Part shown: piece by piece, positions 14,472 through 22,603 of the stretch
Numbering within the stretch: the stretch's first letter is position 1
Layout of the letters: every line of letters begins with the position of its first letter
Assembly (NCBI GenBank): GCA_016280445.1
Contig: JAEEGS010000073.1
Span: forward strand, 1-50,773
DNA from: Bacteroidaceae bacterium
Lineage (GTDB): Bacteria; Bacteroidota; Bacteroidia; Bacteroidales; Bacteroidaceae
Length of the DNA stretch: 50,773 bases
Reading direction: 5' to 3'
Notes under the pieces: model-generated
Database searches by the model: none
The model's input: only the letters and a program-made list of their open reading frames with translations
What the model was told of the DNA's origin: nothing
Made by a program: the position numbers and the translations under genes

Positions 14472-16415
14472 ATGAGTTATTTACGTTTTGATAAAGCTCT
14501 TATGACTAATCTGCAAGAGTCTCTGCCAAAGGAGATTTTGCGGACAAACAGGTCGGGTGCGTATTCCTGCTCTTCCATCGTGGACTGCAATACGCGCAAG
14601 TATCACGGTTTGTTGGTGGTTCCTGTAACCGAACTGGATGGGGAGAACCATGTTCTTCTTTCATCACTCGATGAGACAGTCATCCAGCACGGCGCCCAGT
14701 TCAATCTGGGTCTGCACAAGTATTCGGGCAACGTGTACAGCCCGAACGGACACAAGTACATCCGCTCGTGCGAATGGGAAAAACTGCCGACAACCATCTA
14801 TCGTGTGGGTGGTGTCATCTTGAAGAAAGAGAAGGTTTTTCAGCATTTTGAGAACCGTATCTTGATTCGTTACACGCTTCTGGATGCCCATTCAGTGACA
14901 ACCCTTCGTTTACGTCCCTTCTTGGCTTTCCGCAGTGTGGGAGAGTGCACGCACGAAAATTCGCGGGCAAGCCGTCACTACGACGTGATTGACAACGGCA
15001 TCAAGACCTGCATGTATGCGGGCTATCCTGAGTTGATGATGCAGTTGAACAAGAAGAACGAGTTTATCTTCGAACCCAACTGGTACCGTGGCATCGAGTA
15101 CCAGAAGGAGCAGGAACTGGGGTACGAATACAAGGAAGACCTCTACGTGCCAGGTTACTTCGAGTTCAACATCAAGAAGGGCGAGAGCGTTGTCTTCGCT
15201 GCCGGATTGAGCGAACTGAAGACAAACCAGTTGAAGAAAATCTTTGACCATGAGTATGAAGTGCACGTGCCCCGCACGAACTTCCAGTCCTGTCTGGTCA
15301 ACGCTGCCCACCAGTTCCACTATGAGAAAGGGGGAGAGACCTACATCCTGGCAGGTTATCCATGGTTCAAGTGCCGTGCGCGCGACATGTTCGTGTCACT
15401 TCCAGGTTTGACCCTCGCCATCGACGAGGTGGAATATTATGAGAAAGCCATGAAGACTGCCGAAAAGGCCATCCTCGATTTGATTGCAGGCAAGAAGTCC
15501 ACCGTGCAGATGTACGAGATGGACAAGCCCGATGTGCTGTTGTGGGCCATCTGGTGCATCCAGCAGTATGCACGTCTGGTCAGCACCGAGGCAGCCATGG
15601 AGAAATATGGCAAACTGGTCGGCAAGATGATTGACTTCATCAAGGCTGACAAACATCCGAACCTCCTGCTGCACGAGAACGGTCTTCTCTACACCGACGG
15701 CCGTGAGCATGCTGTCACATGGATGAACTCGGAACTGAATGGACATCCAGTCGTTCCACGTTCTGGTTATGTGGTGGAAATCAACGCACTCTGGTATAAT
15801 GCGCTGATGTTCTATGCTGACATGCTCATGGCAAAGGGACGCACGTCGGAGGCTGGCCAATACACGAAACTGGCGGATGTGACAGGACGTTCTTTCAAGG
15901 ACACCTTCCTCAACGAGCACGGCTATCTGCTTGACTATGTGGATGAGGACTACATCTCTTGGTCTGTTCGTCCGAACATGCTCATTGCTTCGTCGCTCGA
16001 ATACAGTCCGCTGACCACACCAGAGCGTAAGAAAATCTTTGATATCTGCACCAAGGAACTGCTCACTCCGAAGGGCATCCGTTCGCTGTCGCCCAAGTCG
16101 GGTGGTTACAACCCCATCTATGCAGGTGGTCAGATGCAGCGCGATGCGGCCTACCATCAGGGAACTGTATGGCCTTGGCTGTCGGGCTTCTATCTGGAGA
16201 CCTGTCTCAAGGTGTACAAGCGCAGCGGATTGTCTTGGGTGGACCGTTGCTTCATCGGTCTGGAAGAAGAGATGTTCTACCACTGCATCGGCACGTTGCC
16301 AGAACTCTTCGACGGTAACCCGCCATTCAGCGGACGCGGTGCATTGAGTTTTGCCATGAATGTGGCGGCTGTCCTGCGTGTGAACAAGGTTCTCTCTAAA
16401 TTCTATAACTACTAA
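14472..16415 (+). CDS. Glycogen debranching enzyme
   Basis: A 647-residue amylo-alpha-1,6-glucosidase-type enzyme, predicted to remove branch glucosyl units from glycogen in the cytoplasm. The N-terminal domain opens with TNRSGAYSCSSIVDCNTRKYHGLL (in family pattern NGxYxxS...RKYHGLL). The C-terminal (alpha/alpha)6 barrel shows AGYPWFKCRARDMFVSLPGL, LYTDGREHAVTWMN and YHQGTVWPWLSGFY, the last regions carrying the likely catalytic acids. No signal peptide. It is the first of three genes, followed by a glycogen-synthase-like GT4 (18-nt gap) and a GH57 protein (30-nt gap), a cluster typical of Bacteroidota alpha-glucan storage. Confidence 0.9.
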   Translation: MSYLRFDKALMTNLQESLPKEILRTNRSGAYSCSSIVDCNTRKYHGLLVVPVTELDGENHVLLSSLDETVIQHGAQFNLGLHKYSGNVYSPNGHKYIRSCEWEKLPTTIYRVGGVILKKEKVFQHFENRILIRYTLLDAHSVTTLRLRPFLAFRSVGECTHENSRASRHYDVIDNGIKTCMYAGYPELMMQLNKKNEFIFEPNWYRGIEYQKEQELGYEYKEDLYVPGYFEFNIKKGESVVFAAGLSELKTNQLKKIFDHEYEVHVPRTNFQSCLVNAAHQFHYEKGGETYILAGYPWFKCRARDMFVSLPGLTLAIDEVEYYEKAMKTAEKAILDLIAGKKSTVQMYEMDKPDVLLWAIWCIQQYARLVSTEAAMEKYGKLVGKMIDFIKADKHPNLLLHENGLLYTDGREHAVTWMNSELNGHPVVPRSGYVVEINALWYNALMFYADMLMAKGRTSEAGQYTKLADVTGRSFKDTFLNEHGYLLDYVDEDYISWSVRPNMLIASSLEYSPLTTPERKKIFDICTKELLTPKGIRSLSPKSGGYNPIYAGGQMQRDAAYHQGTVWPWLSGFYLETCLKVYKRSGLSWVDRCFIGLEEEMFYHCIGTLPELFDGNPPFSGRGALSFAMNVAAVLRVNKVLSKFYNY

Positions 16416-16433
16416 AAAAGGAGGAAAGAGGAT

Positions 16434-17711
16434 ATGAAAGTTTTAATGTTTGGTTGGGAATTCCCACCTAAGATATATGGCGGACTTGCAGTTGCTTCCT
16501 ACGGCATCACCAAGGGAATGGTTGAAGGTCAGCCCGACGCTGAAATCACCTTCTGTCTTCCGAAGCCTTGCGGCGAAGAAGAGAAGTTCCTCCGCATCAT
16601 CGGCATGAATCAGGTGCCTATCGTGTATCGTGGACATGACTACGACTATGTGAAGAGCCGCATGCCCAACTACATGACACCTGAACAGTATTACAACTTC
16701 CGCAACCATATCTACGCTGACTTCTCCTACATGAATGTCAACGACATGGGTTGCATGGAATTTGCTGGTGGCTATCCTGGTAATCTGCACGACGAAATCA
16801 ACAACTTCTCCATCATTGCAGGAGTGGTGGCTCGTGCGGAGCAGTTCGACATCATCCATGCCCACGACTGGCTGACCTATCCGGCAGGTGTGCATGCCAA
16901 GATGGTGAGCGGCAAGCCATTGTGCATCCACGTGCATGCCACCGACTTCGACCGTTCTCGTGGAAAAGTGAATCCGACGGTTTATTCTATTGAGAAGAAC
17001 GGAATGGACCACGCCGACTGCATCATGTGTGTGTCGGAGTTGACGCGCCAGACCGTCATCCGTGAGTATCATCAAGACCCGCGCAAGTGTTTTGCCATGC
17101 ACAACGCAGTCTATCCGTTGCCACAGGAGTATCTCGACATTCCTCGTGTTGATCACGGCAAGGAGAAGGTGGTCACCTTCTTGGGCCGCATCACGATGCA
17201 GAAGGGTCCTGAATACTTCATCGAGGCAGCCGACCTCGTGTGCAAGCGTTCCAAGAACATCCGTTTCTGCTTTGCAGGTTCCGGAGATAAATACTGGGAA
17301 ATGGTTGACCTGGCAGCAGCCAAGGGCATTGCCGACCGTGTCCACTTCCCAGGTTTCCAGCGCGGAAAAGAAGTGTATGAGTGCTACAAGGCCAGCGACG
17401 TGTTTGTCATGCCATCGGTTTCAGAGCCCTTCGGCATTGCACCGTTGGAGGCCATGCAGTGCGGCACCCCTTCCATCATCTCCAAGCAGTCAGGTTGCGG
17501 CGAGATTCTCGACAAGGTCATCAAGGTTGACTATTGGGACATCAACGCCATGGCAGATGCCATCTATTCCCTCTGCACCAACGAGGGTCTGCACACTTAC
17601 CTGCGCGACGAGGGCTTGAAGGAAGTGGCTGAAATCACTTGGGTGAAAGTAGGTCATCGCATCCGCAAACTCTATGACGAGTGCATCTACAACGGAGGTT
17701 TTTTACATTAA
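16434..17711 (+). CDS. GT4-type glycogen synthase-like glycosyltransferase
   Basis: A 425-residue GT-B glycosyltransferase. The N-terminus MFGWEFPPKIYGGLAVASYG resembles the starch/glycogen-synthase donor loop (KxGGL). The C-terminal half has VTFLGRITMQKGPEYFIEA, FAGSGDKYWEMV and the nucleotide-sugar segment PSVSEPFGIAPLEAMQCGTP with the E(x7)E retaining signature. It likely extends alpha-1,4-glucan from UDP- or ADP-glucose in the cytoplasm. Good Shine-Dalgarno AGGAGG starts 15 nt before ATG 16434. It sits between the debranching enzyme and the GH57 gene. Confidence 0.85.
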   Translation: MKVLMFGWEFPPKIYGGLAVASYGITKGMVEGQPDAEITFCLPKPCGEEEKFLRIIGMNQVPIVYRGHDYDYVKSRMPNYMTPEQYYNFRNHIYADFSYMNVNDMGCMEFAGGYPGNLHDEINNFSIIAGVVARAEQFDIIHAHDWLTYPAGVHAKMVSGKPLCIHVHATDFDRSRGKVNPTVYSIEKNGMDHADCIMCVSELTRQTVIREYHQDPRKCFAMHNAVYPLPQEYLDIPRVDHGKEKVVTFLGRITMQKGPEYFIEAADLVCKRSKNIRFCFAGSGDKYWEMVDLAAAKGIADRVHFPGFQRGKEVYECYKASDVFVMPSVSEPFGIAPLEAMQCGTPSIISKQSGCGEILDKVIKVDYWDINAMADAIYSLCTNEGLHTYLRDEGLKEVAEITWVKVGHRIRKLYDECIYNGGFLH

Positions 17712-17741
17712 ATATTAATAGAATTAAAGTATATAGGAATC

Positions 17742-19196
17742 ATGAAAAAGATATGTCTTTATTTTGAGATTCACCAGATAATCCATCTCAAGCGCTACCG
17801 TTTCTTCGACATCGGTCGCGACCACTACTACTATGACGACTACGAGAACGAGCGTTCCATCAACGACATCGCTGAGCGCAGTTATGTGCCAGCCTTGCAG
17901 ACCCTCATCCAGATGTGCAAGGATCATCCAGAATTCAAGGTGGCCTTCTCGCTCTCAGGTTGCGGATTGGAGCAACTCGAGTTCCATGCACCTCAGGTCA
18001 TTGACCTGCTGCGCGAAATCAACTCCACGGGTCAGGTGGAATTCCTTTGCGAGCCTTATAGCCACGGTCTTGCATCGTTGGCCAACGAAGAGAGTTTTGT
18101 AGAGGAAGTGAAGCGCATGAGTGACACCATCAAGAACCTCTTTGGCAAGCGTCCGAAAGTGTTCCGCAACTCGTCCCTCATCTACAACGACGACATCGGT
18201 GCACAAGTGGCAGCCATGGGCTTCAAGGGTATCCTCACTGAAGGAGCCAAGCAAGTGCTCGGCTGGAAGTCTCCACATTATATATATAATTGTGCGAGCG
18301 ACCCACGCCTCAAGTTGCTGTTGCGCGACATCAAACTCTCTGAGGACATCACCGAGCGTTTCTCTCGTCAGGACTGGTCGGAGTTCCCACTCTTTGCTGA
18401 CAAATGGGTGGACTGGATTGCCAACACACCCGAAGGAGAGGATGTCATCAACATCTTTGGCGAACTGGTTACCTTCGGCATCCTGCAACCTCTCTCCAGC
18501 AACATTCTCGAATTCCTCAAGGCCATTCCAGCCTTGGCCAAGGAGCGTGGTATCGGATTTGCTTTGCCATCCGAACTCTGCGAAGAGAAGAGCGTAGGAG
18601 CCATCGAAGTTCCTTACAACATCTCTTGGGTGGACGAGGAGCGCGACACCTCTTGCTGGCTCGGCAACGTGATGCAGCGTGAGGCATTCAACAAACTCTA
18701 CAGCATTGCCGACCGTGTACGTGTCTGTGGCGACCGTCGCATCCAGAAGGACTGGGATTCTCTCCAGGCATCCAACAATTTCCGCTTCATGACGACCAAG
18801 CCAGGTTATCAGTACCGTGGCATCTACGACAGCCCATACGATGCGTTCACCAACTACATGAACATCCTGGGCGACTTCATCTCCCGTGTCAACAACCTCT
18901 ACGGCGGTGCTGACAATGAAGAGATTGACGGTCTCATCACCATGATCAAGAACCAGGGTGACGAACTGGCTGCCAAGGACAAGGAAATCGAGCGTCTGCG
19001 TAAGAAGTTGGAGAAGTACAATCCAACTGAGTTGGAAGAAAAGAAGCCTGCAGCCAAGAAACCTGCTGCCAAGGCTGCTCCTAAGAAGGCTGCTCCAAAG
19101 CCTGCACCCAAGAAGGAGGCACCTGCTCCCGAAGCGGCTCCCAAAGCAGAGGTGAAGAAGGAACCAGCCAAGAAGGCGGCTCCGAAGAAAAAGTAA
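17742..19196 (+). CDS. GH57 alpha-amylase-like protein with Lys/Ala/Pro tail
   Basis: A 484-residue GH57-family protein. The N-terminus ICLYFEIHQIIHLKRYRFFD is the form common in Bacteroidota, and GFKGILTEGAKQVLGW holds the probable nucleophile Glu. The region that carries the acid/base Asp in classic GH57 enzymes reads NIFGELVTFG, with no evident Asp, so catalysis is less certain. Residues about 390-425 form a coiled coil (DELAAKDKEIERLRKKLEK). The last 55 residues are almost only Lys, Ala, Pro and Glu (KKPAAKKPAAKAAPKKA type), which resembles histone H1-like tails. It is the last gene of the glycogen operon and ends at a strong terminator. Confidence 0.85.
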   Translation: MKKICLYFEIHQIIHLKRYRFFDIGRDHYYYDDYENERSINDIAERSYVPALQTLIQMCKDHPEFKVAFSLSGCGLEQLEFHAPQVIDLLREINSTGQVEFLCEPYSHGLASLANEESFVEEVKRMSDTIKNLFGKRPKVFRNSSLIYNDDIGAQVAAMGFKGILTEGAKQVLGWKSPHYIYNCASDPRLKLLLRDIKLSEDITERFSRQDWSEFPLFADKWVDWIANTPEGEDVINIFGELVTFGILQPLSSNILEFLKAIPALAKERGIGFALPSELCEEKSVGAIEVPYNISWVDEERDTSCWLGNVMQREAFNKLYSIADRVRVCGDRRIQKDWDSLQASNNFRFMTTKPGYQYRGIYDSPYDAFTNYMNILGDFISRVNNLYGGADNEEIDGLITMIKNQGDELAAKDKEIERLRKKLEKYNPTELEEKKPAAKKPAAKAAPKKAAPKPAPKKEAPAPEAAPKAEVKKEPAKKAAPKKK

Positions 19197-19218
19197 GAAA
19201 GAATACCTGATACGAAAA

Positions 19219-19255
19219 GGGTGGGGATGTGACGACGCATCCTCACCCTTTTTTT
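19219..19255 (+). terminator. Rho-independent terminator of the glycogen operon
   Basis: GGGTGGGGATG (19219-19229) pairs with CATCCTCACCC (19238-19248) with one G-T pair, followed by seven T. Confidence 0.85.
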
Positions 19256-19269
19256 GTGCTTTTTACCAA

Positions 19270-19312
19270 ACGTCGTTAGACCCACGGGCTTTACGTCGTT
19301 ACCCCCATGGGC
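19270..19312. repeat. Two-copy 23-nt direct repeat
   Basis: ACGTCGTTAGACCCACGGGC (19270-19289) and ACGTCGTTACCCCCATGGGC (19293-19312) agree at 17 of 20 positions with a 23-nt period. They lie in a 427-nt gap between the glycogen terminator and the four-helix gene. No gene is seen here. Confidence 0.6.
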
Positions 19313-19386
19313 ATTACTCCGTAAAGCTCAAAGAGGCAACGGCGTTCGACTTACACTACCCACAGGCAAGAAAAAAGTCCTCAATT

Positions 19387-19417
19387 TTTGTTGTTAAAAG
19401 AATAATGTGTACCTTTG
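19387..19417 (+). promoter_or_regulatory. Promoter of the four-helix-bundle gene
   Basis: TTTG (19387-19390), 19-nt spacer, TACCTTTG (19410-19417). The transcript would start near 19423 with a hairpin (GTTGCCA at 19425-19431 with TGGCAAC at 19448-19454) and then the TAGG array, a leader of about 200 nt. Confidence 0.65.
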
Positions 19418-19510
19418 CCTTTGAGTTGCCATACTCTTGGTGAGGAGTGGCAACCTATGATGGAAATTGTATGATTGAGGCCTGGGGAGAAAAGGTGTAG
19501 TTATATGAAA

Positions 19511-19580
19511 TCCTAGGAAAACCTAGGAGAATCTAGGAGGATATAGGATTGCCTAGGAAAGCCTAGACATTCCTAGGATG
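19511..19580 (+). repeat. TAGG array with 10-nt period, upstream
   Basis: Seven units. TAGG (once TAGA) begins at 19514, 19524, 19534, 19544, 19554, 19564 and 19574, with exactly 10 nt between starts. Most units read CCTAGGA, with 3-5 variable bases between cores. The array ends 44 nt before the start codon of the four-helix gene. Confidence 0.9.
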
Positions 19581-19623
19581 AGAGAAACAACTAAAAAAGA
19601 ACAACTAAAAAAACAAGAACGAT

Positions 19624-20274
19624 ATGGAATATAACACGAAGGGGAAGGTGTTGAAGAAGGCGGTGGTGTGGAAGGATTTGTACTTCTATCAGAAAAGCGA
19701 TGCCATTTATCAGTTGACGGTGGAGTTTTGTAGGCGTTTCCTTCCTCCTCATGGTGACAGAACAGTGGATCAGATGATACAGGCGGCTCGTAGTGGGAAG
19801 CAGAATATTGTGGAGGGAAGCGAGGATGGACAGACAAGTTCGGAGATGGAAATCAAACTGATGAATGTAGCACGAGGAAGTTTGCAGGAACTTCGTGCTG
19901 ACTACCACGACTATCTGAACACGAACCACCTTTCGGTGTGGGATGCTGGCAGCGAGCGTCAGAAGAAACTTCGTGAATTTTGCCACTCGCACAATGATTA
20001 TAGTGCCTATGCTCCTTTTGTGGCAAAGATGAATGATGAGGAGATGGCGAATCTGGCTCTTACGCTCTGCCATCAGACGGACAAGTTGATGTGTGCTTAT
20101 ATCGAGAAACTGGAGCATCGCTTTGTGACAGAGGGAGGAATCAAGGAGCGGATGCATGCTGCAAGGACAGGGTATCGGCAGGAGGTGGATGCGAGGTTGA
20201 GGGCTTTAGAGGAAGAGAACAGGAGGCTGAAAGCAGAGAATGAGGATTTGAAAAAGAGGCTGGGAATTATTTAG
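19624..20274 (+). CDS. Four-helix-bundle (S23-like) protein
   Basis: A 216-residue protein with an S23/Avd-like four-helix bundle in its first about 150 residues (KKAVVWKDLYFYQKSDAIYQ, AARSGKQNIVEGSEDG, MEIKLMNVARGSLQELRADYHDYL) and a C-terminal coiled coil (RLRALEEENRRLKAENEDLK). IVEGSEDG-type turns are the hallmark of the family, which is found in 23S rRNA intervening sequences and in diversity-generating retroelements; the role here is unknown. Its stop codon TAG is itself the first core of the downstream 10-nt array. It is an orphan gene between the glycogen operon and an opposite-strand kinase gene. Confidence 0.75.
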   Translation: MEYNTKGKVLKKAVVWKDLYFYQKSDAIYQLTVEFCRRFLPPHGDRTVDQMIQAARSGKQNIVEGSEDGQTSSEMEIKLMNVARGSLQELRADYHDYLNTNHLSVWDAGSERQKKLREFCHSHNDYSAYAPFVAKMNDEEMANLALTLCHQTDKLMCAYIEKLEHRFVTEGGIKERMHAARTGYRQEVDARLRALEEENRRLKAENEDLKKRLGII

Positions 20275-20404
20275 GAAGGGTTAGGAAAATTTAGGAGTTT
20301 ATAGGAAAACCTAGGCACTCCTAGGCATTTCTAGGCATTTCTAGGCACTCCTAGGCAAACCTAGGAACTCCTAAGAACTCCTAGGGATTTCTAGGAGGCT
20401 AGGA
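20271..20404 (+). repeat. TAGG array with 10-nt period, downstream
   Basis: Thirteen cores begin at 20272, 20282, 20292 and so on every 10 nt to 20392 (one reads TAAG), plus a last TAGG at 20400. The middle units read CCTAGGCATT or CCTAGGCACT. The first core is the stop codon of the four-helix gene. Confidence 0.9.
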
Positions 20405-20445
20405 GATTAAAAAGAAACTAAACGATGAGAGGAGGAAAGGCTGGG

Positions 20446-21282
20446 TCAGTCTTCCTCCTGATGGTATTTCACCAGTCCTTCGAGGGGTGACTGGAGGATG
20501 GTGCCGACGGTGTAGCCGTGGAGGGCAGCGGCTTCGGAGAGTTCGTCGCGATAGTAGTGGGCAATGCTGCCTACGAAGTGGACTTGTCCGCGTGGGAGGG
20601 AAAGGATGTTGCGAAGGAAGAACTGGCTGAAGCAGTCGAGCAGGAAGTCATGGATGGCTGGATGCTGACGATGTCTTGCACAGAAGGGACTCAAGGAGGC
20701 GAGAAAACGGTTGGGCAGGGGTTCGCGGTAAACCTTCTGGATGATGGATGCCTGCGATTCGTGGGTCTCGTCGAAGAAGAGTTCGACGATGTCGTCGGGC
20801 AGTTGCCGTTTGAGAATGTCGCCAACCAGCCGCTTGCCGATATAGGCTCCGCTGCCTTCGTCGCCCAGAATGTAGCCGAGGGCAGGGATGCCGGGATGAA
20901 GGTTCCGGCCGTCGTAGTAGCAAGAGTTGCTGCCTGTGCCGAGGATGCTGACGATGCCGGGTTGCCGTCCGCACAATCCACGTGCCGCGCCGAGCATGTC
21001 ACTTTCGACGTTGATGCGTGCCGTGGCGCTGATGGTGGAACGTAGGGCTGTCCGCACAATGGGGGCTTTCTCGGGAGTGCAACCAGCACCGTAGAAATGG
21101 ATTTCCTGAATGGATGCCGCTTTCTCGCCGAGGGCTGGGAGCAGTTCGTGTTGGAGGAGGGTGCAGATGGTTCCTTCGTCTTGCTGGAAGGGGTTGATGC
21201 CTTGGGTCGGGATGATGTGCGAAGGGTCTTCGACAAATGTCCATGCGGTCTTGGTGGAGCCGCTGTCTGCTATGAGAATCAT
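20446..21282 (-). CDS. BadF/BadG-type sugar kinase (N-acetylglucosamine kinase-like)
   Basis: A 278-residue member of the ASKHA superfamily (BadF/BadG/BcrA/BcrD group). The phosphate-1 loop is IADSGSTKTAW (4-14), the second phosphate motif ILGTGSNSCYYDG, and LGDEGSGAYIGKRL closes the site, a pattern shared with N-acetylglucosamine kinases. Phosphorylation of an amino sugar in peptidoglycan or glycan recycling is likely; the substrate is not proven. A TAATTTTG -7 box lies upstream on the minus strand at 21317-21324. Its 3' end faces the TAGG array. Confidence 0.75.
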   Translation of the reverse strand: MILIADSGSTKTAWTFVEDPSHIIPTQGINPFQQDEGTICTLLQHELLPALGEKAASIQEIHFYGAGCTPEKAPIVRTALRSTISATARINVESDMLGAARGLCGRQPGIVSILGTGSNSCYYDGRNLHPGIPALGYILGDEGSGAYIGKRLVGDILKRQLPDDIVELFFDETHESQASIIQKVYREPLPNRFLASLSPFCARHRQHPAIHDFLLDCFSQFFLRNILSLPRGQVHFVGSIAHYYRDELSEAAALHGYTVGTILQSPLEGLVKYHQEED

Positions 21283-21316
21283 GTTCTTAATTCGGTTTTC
21301 TGATGATTTTGAAATA

Positions 21317-21324
21317 CAAAATTA
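21317..21324 (-). promoter_or_regulatory. -7 box of the BadF-type kinase gene
   Basis: TAATTTTG on the minus strand, 35 nt before the ATG. No -33 box at the standard distance. Confidence 0.4.
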
Positions 21325-21404
21325 GTCTTTTCTTGCCAAAGGAGGAAGTTTTTTGGGTAATTTTTCACTTTTCTTCGCATTCTCAACAAAAACATGATGT
21401 TTTC

Positions 21405-21438
21405 TTTGGTCACTTTCCACTTTTATTTTCTACCTTTG
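21405..21438 (+). promoter_or_regulatory. Promoter of manC
   Basis: TTTG (21405-21408), a 22-nt spacer and TACCTTTG (21431-21438). The leader is about 80 nt. Confidence 0.55.
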
Positions 21439-21520
21439 CACTTTCTTTGTAAACTATAGTGAAAGAAGTCAGAGAAGTTAACGCTGCGATTAAGAGTTTA
21501 AGATGTAAAAAGTAGAAGTT

Positions 21521-22591
21521 ATGAGTACGAAGAACAACCCCAACCACCTCGTTATCATGGCAGGAGGTGTAGGAAGCCGTTTTTGGCCTATGAGCACAAC
21601 GGAATGTCCGAAACAATTCATTGATGTTTTTGGAACGGGACGCACGTTCATCCAGATGACCTTTGACCGTTTCAAGGGACTGATTCCTCCTGAAAATGTG
21701 TGGGTGGTCACGTCGCAGAAGTATGCCGACATCGTGGCAGAACAGTTGCCCGATGTCCCGAAGGGAAATATCCTGCTGGAGCCATGCCGTCGCAATACGG
21801 CACCTTGCATCGCTTATGTGAGTTGGCGCATCAAGTCAGAGAATCCGAAGGCGAACCTTGTCATCACTCCGGCTGACCATCTGGTGACGGATGTGGTGGA
21901 GTTCCAGCGTGTCATCACTTCGGCTCTCAACTTCACGGCCGAGACCGACGCCATCGTGACGCTGGGTATGAACCCGACGCGTCCGGAGACGGGTTATGGC
22001 TACATCCAGGCAGACCTTCAGGTGCCTTCGCTCAGAAACAAGGAAATCTATCGGGTGGACTCGTTCAAGGAGAAGCCCGACTATGATACGGCTGTGAAAT
22101 ATCTGAAGAGCAAGGAGTTCTTCTGGAATTCAGGCATTTTCATCTGGAATGTCAGCACCATCGTGAATTCTCTTCGTATTTATGAGCCCGACATCTCACG
22201 CATCTTTGAGGATTTGTTGCCCTATTACGGCACGGAGAAGGAGCAGGAGATGATTAACCAGCAGTTCCCGAAGTGCGAGAGCATTTCCATCGACTATGCC
22301 GTGATGGAGCGTGCCGATGAGATTTTCGTGTTCCCTGCCGACTTCGGCTGGAGTGATGTGGGCACGTGGGGTTCGCTGCATACGCTGGCACCGAAAGACA
22401 ATCAGGGCAATAATGTGATTGGAGAAAATGTGAAGTTGTATGAGTCGCGTGACTGTGTTGTTCACACAACGGAGGAGAAGCGTGTCGTTATCCAGGGATT
22501 GGAAGGATATATTGTGGCTGAGAAGGACAACACGCTGCTGATTTGCAAGTTGGCGGAGGAACAGCGTATCAAGGAGTTCTCTGCCGAATAG
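21521..22591 (+). CDS. manC: Mannose-1-phosphate guanylyltransferase
   Basis: A 356-residue GDP-mannose pyrophosphorylase, single-domain form without the isomerase domain. The N-terminal signature VIMAGGVGSRFWPMS (11-25) with CPKQF is diagnostic. TPADHLV, GYGYIQ, FKEKPD, FFWNSGIFIWN and FGWSDVGTW follow in family order. It makes GDP-mannose for cell-surface glycans and for GDP-fucose. It has its own promoter. The outer-membrane protein gene starts 12 nt after its stop, so the two are probably cotranscribed. Confidence 0.92.
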   Translation: MSTKNNPNHLVIMAGGVGSRFWPMSTTECPKQFIDVFGTGRTFIQMTFDRFKGLIPPENVWVVTSQKYADIVAEQLPDVPKGNILLEPCRRNTAPCIAYVSWRIKSENPKANLVITPADHLVTDVVEFQRVITSALNFTAETDAIVTLGMNPTRPETGYGYIQADLQVPSLRNKEIYRVDSFKEKPDYDTAVKYLKSKEFFWNSGIFIWNVSTIVNSLRIYEPDISRIFEDLLPYYGTEKEQEMINQQFPKCESISIDYAVMERADEIFVFPADFGWSDVGTWGSLHTLAPKDNQGNNVIGENVKLYESRDCVVHTTEEKRVVIQGLEGYIVAEKDNTLLICKLAEEQRIKEFSAE

Positions 22592-22603
22592 TGTCTTGCA
22601 GAC

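Noticed and set aside
19511-20404. TAGG arrays considered as a CRISPR
   Set aside because: Repeat core is only 4-6 nt with 10-nt period, no spacer-sized units and no cas genes.
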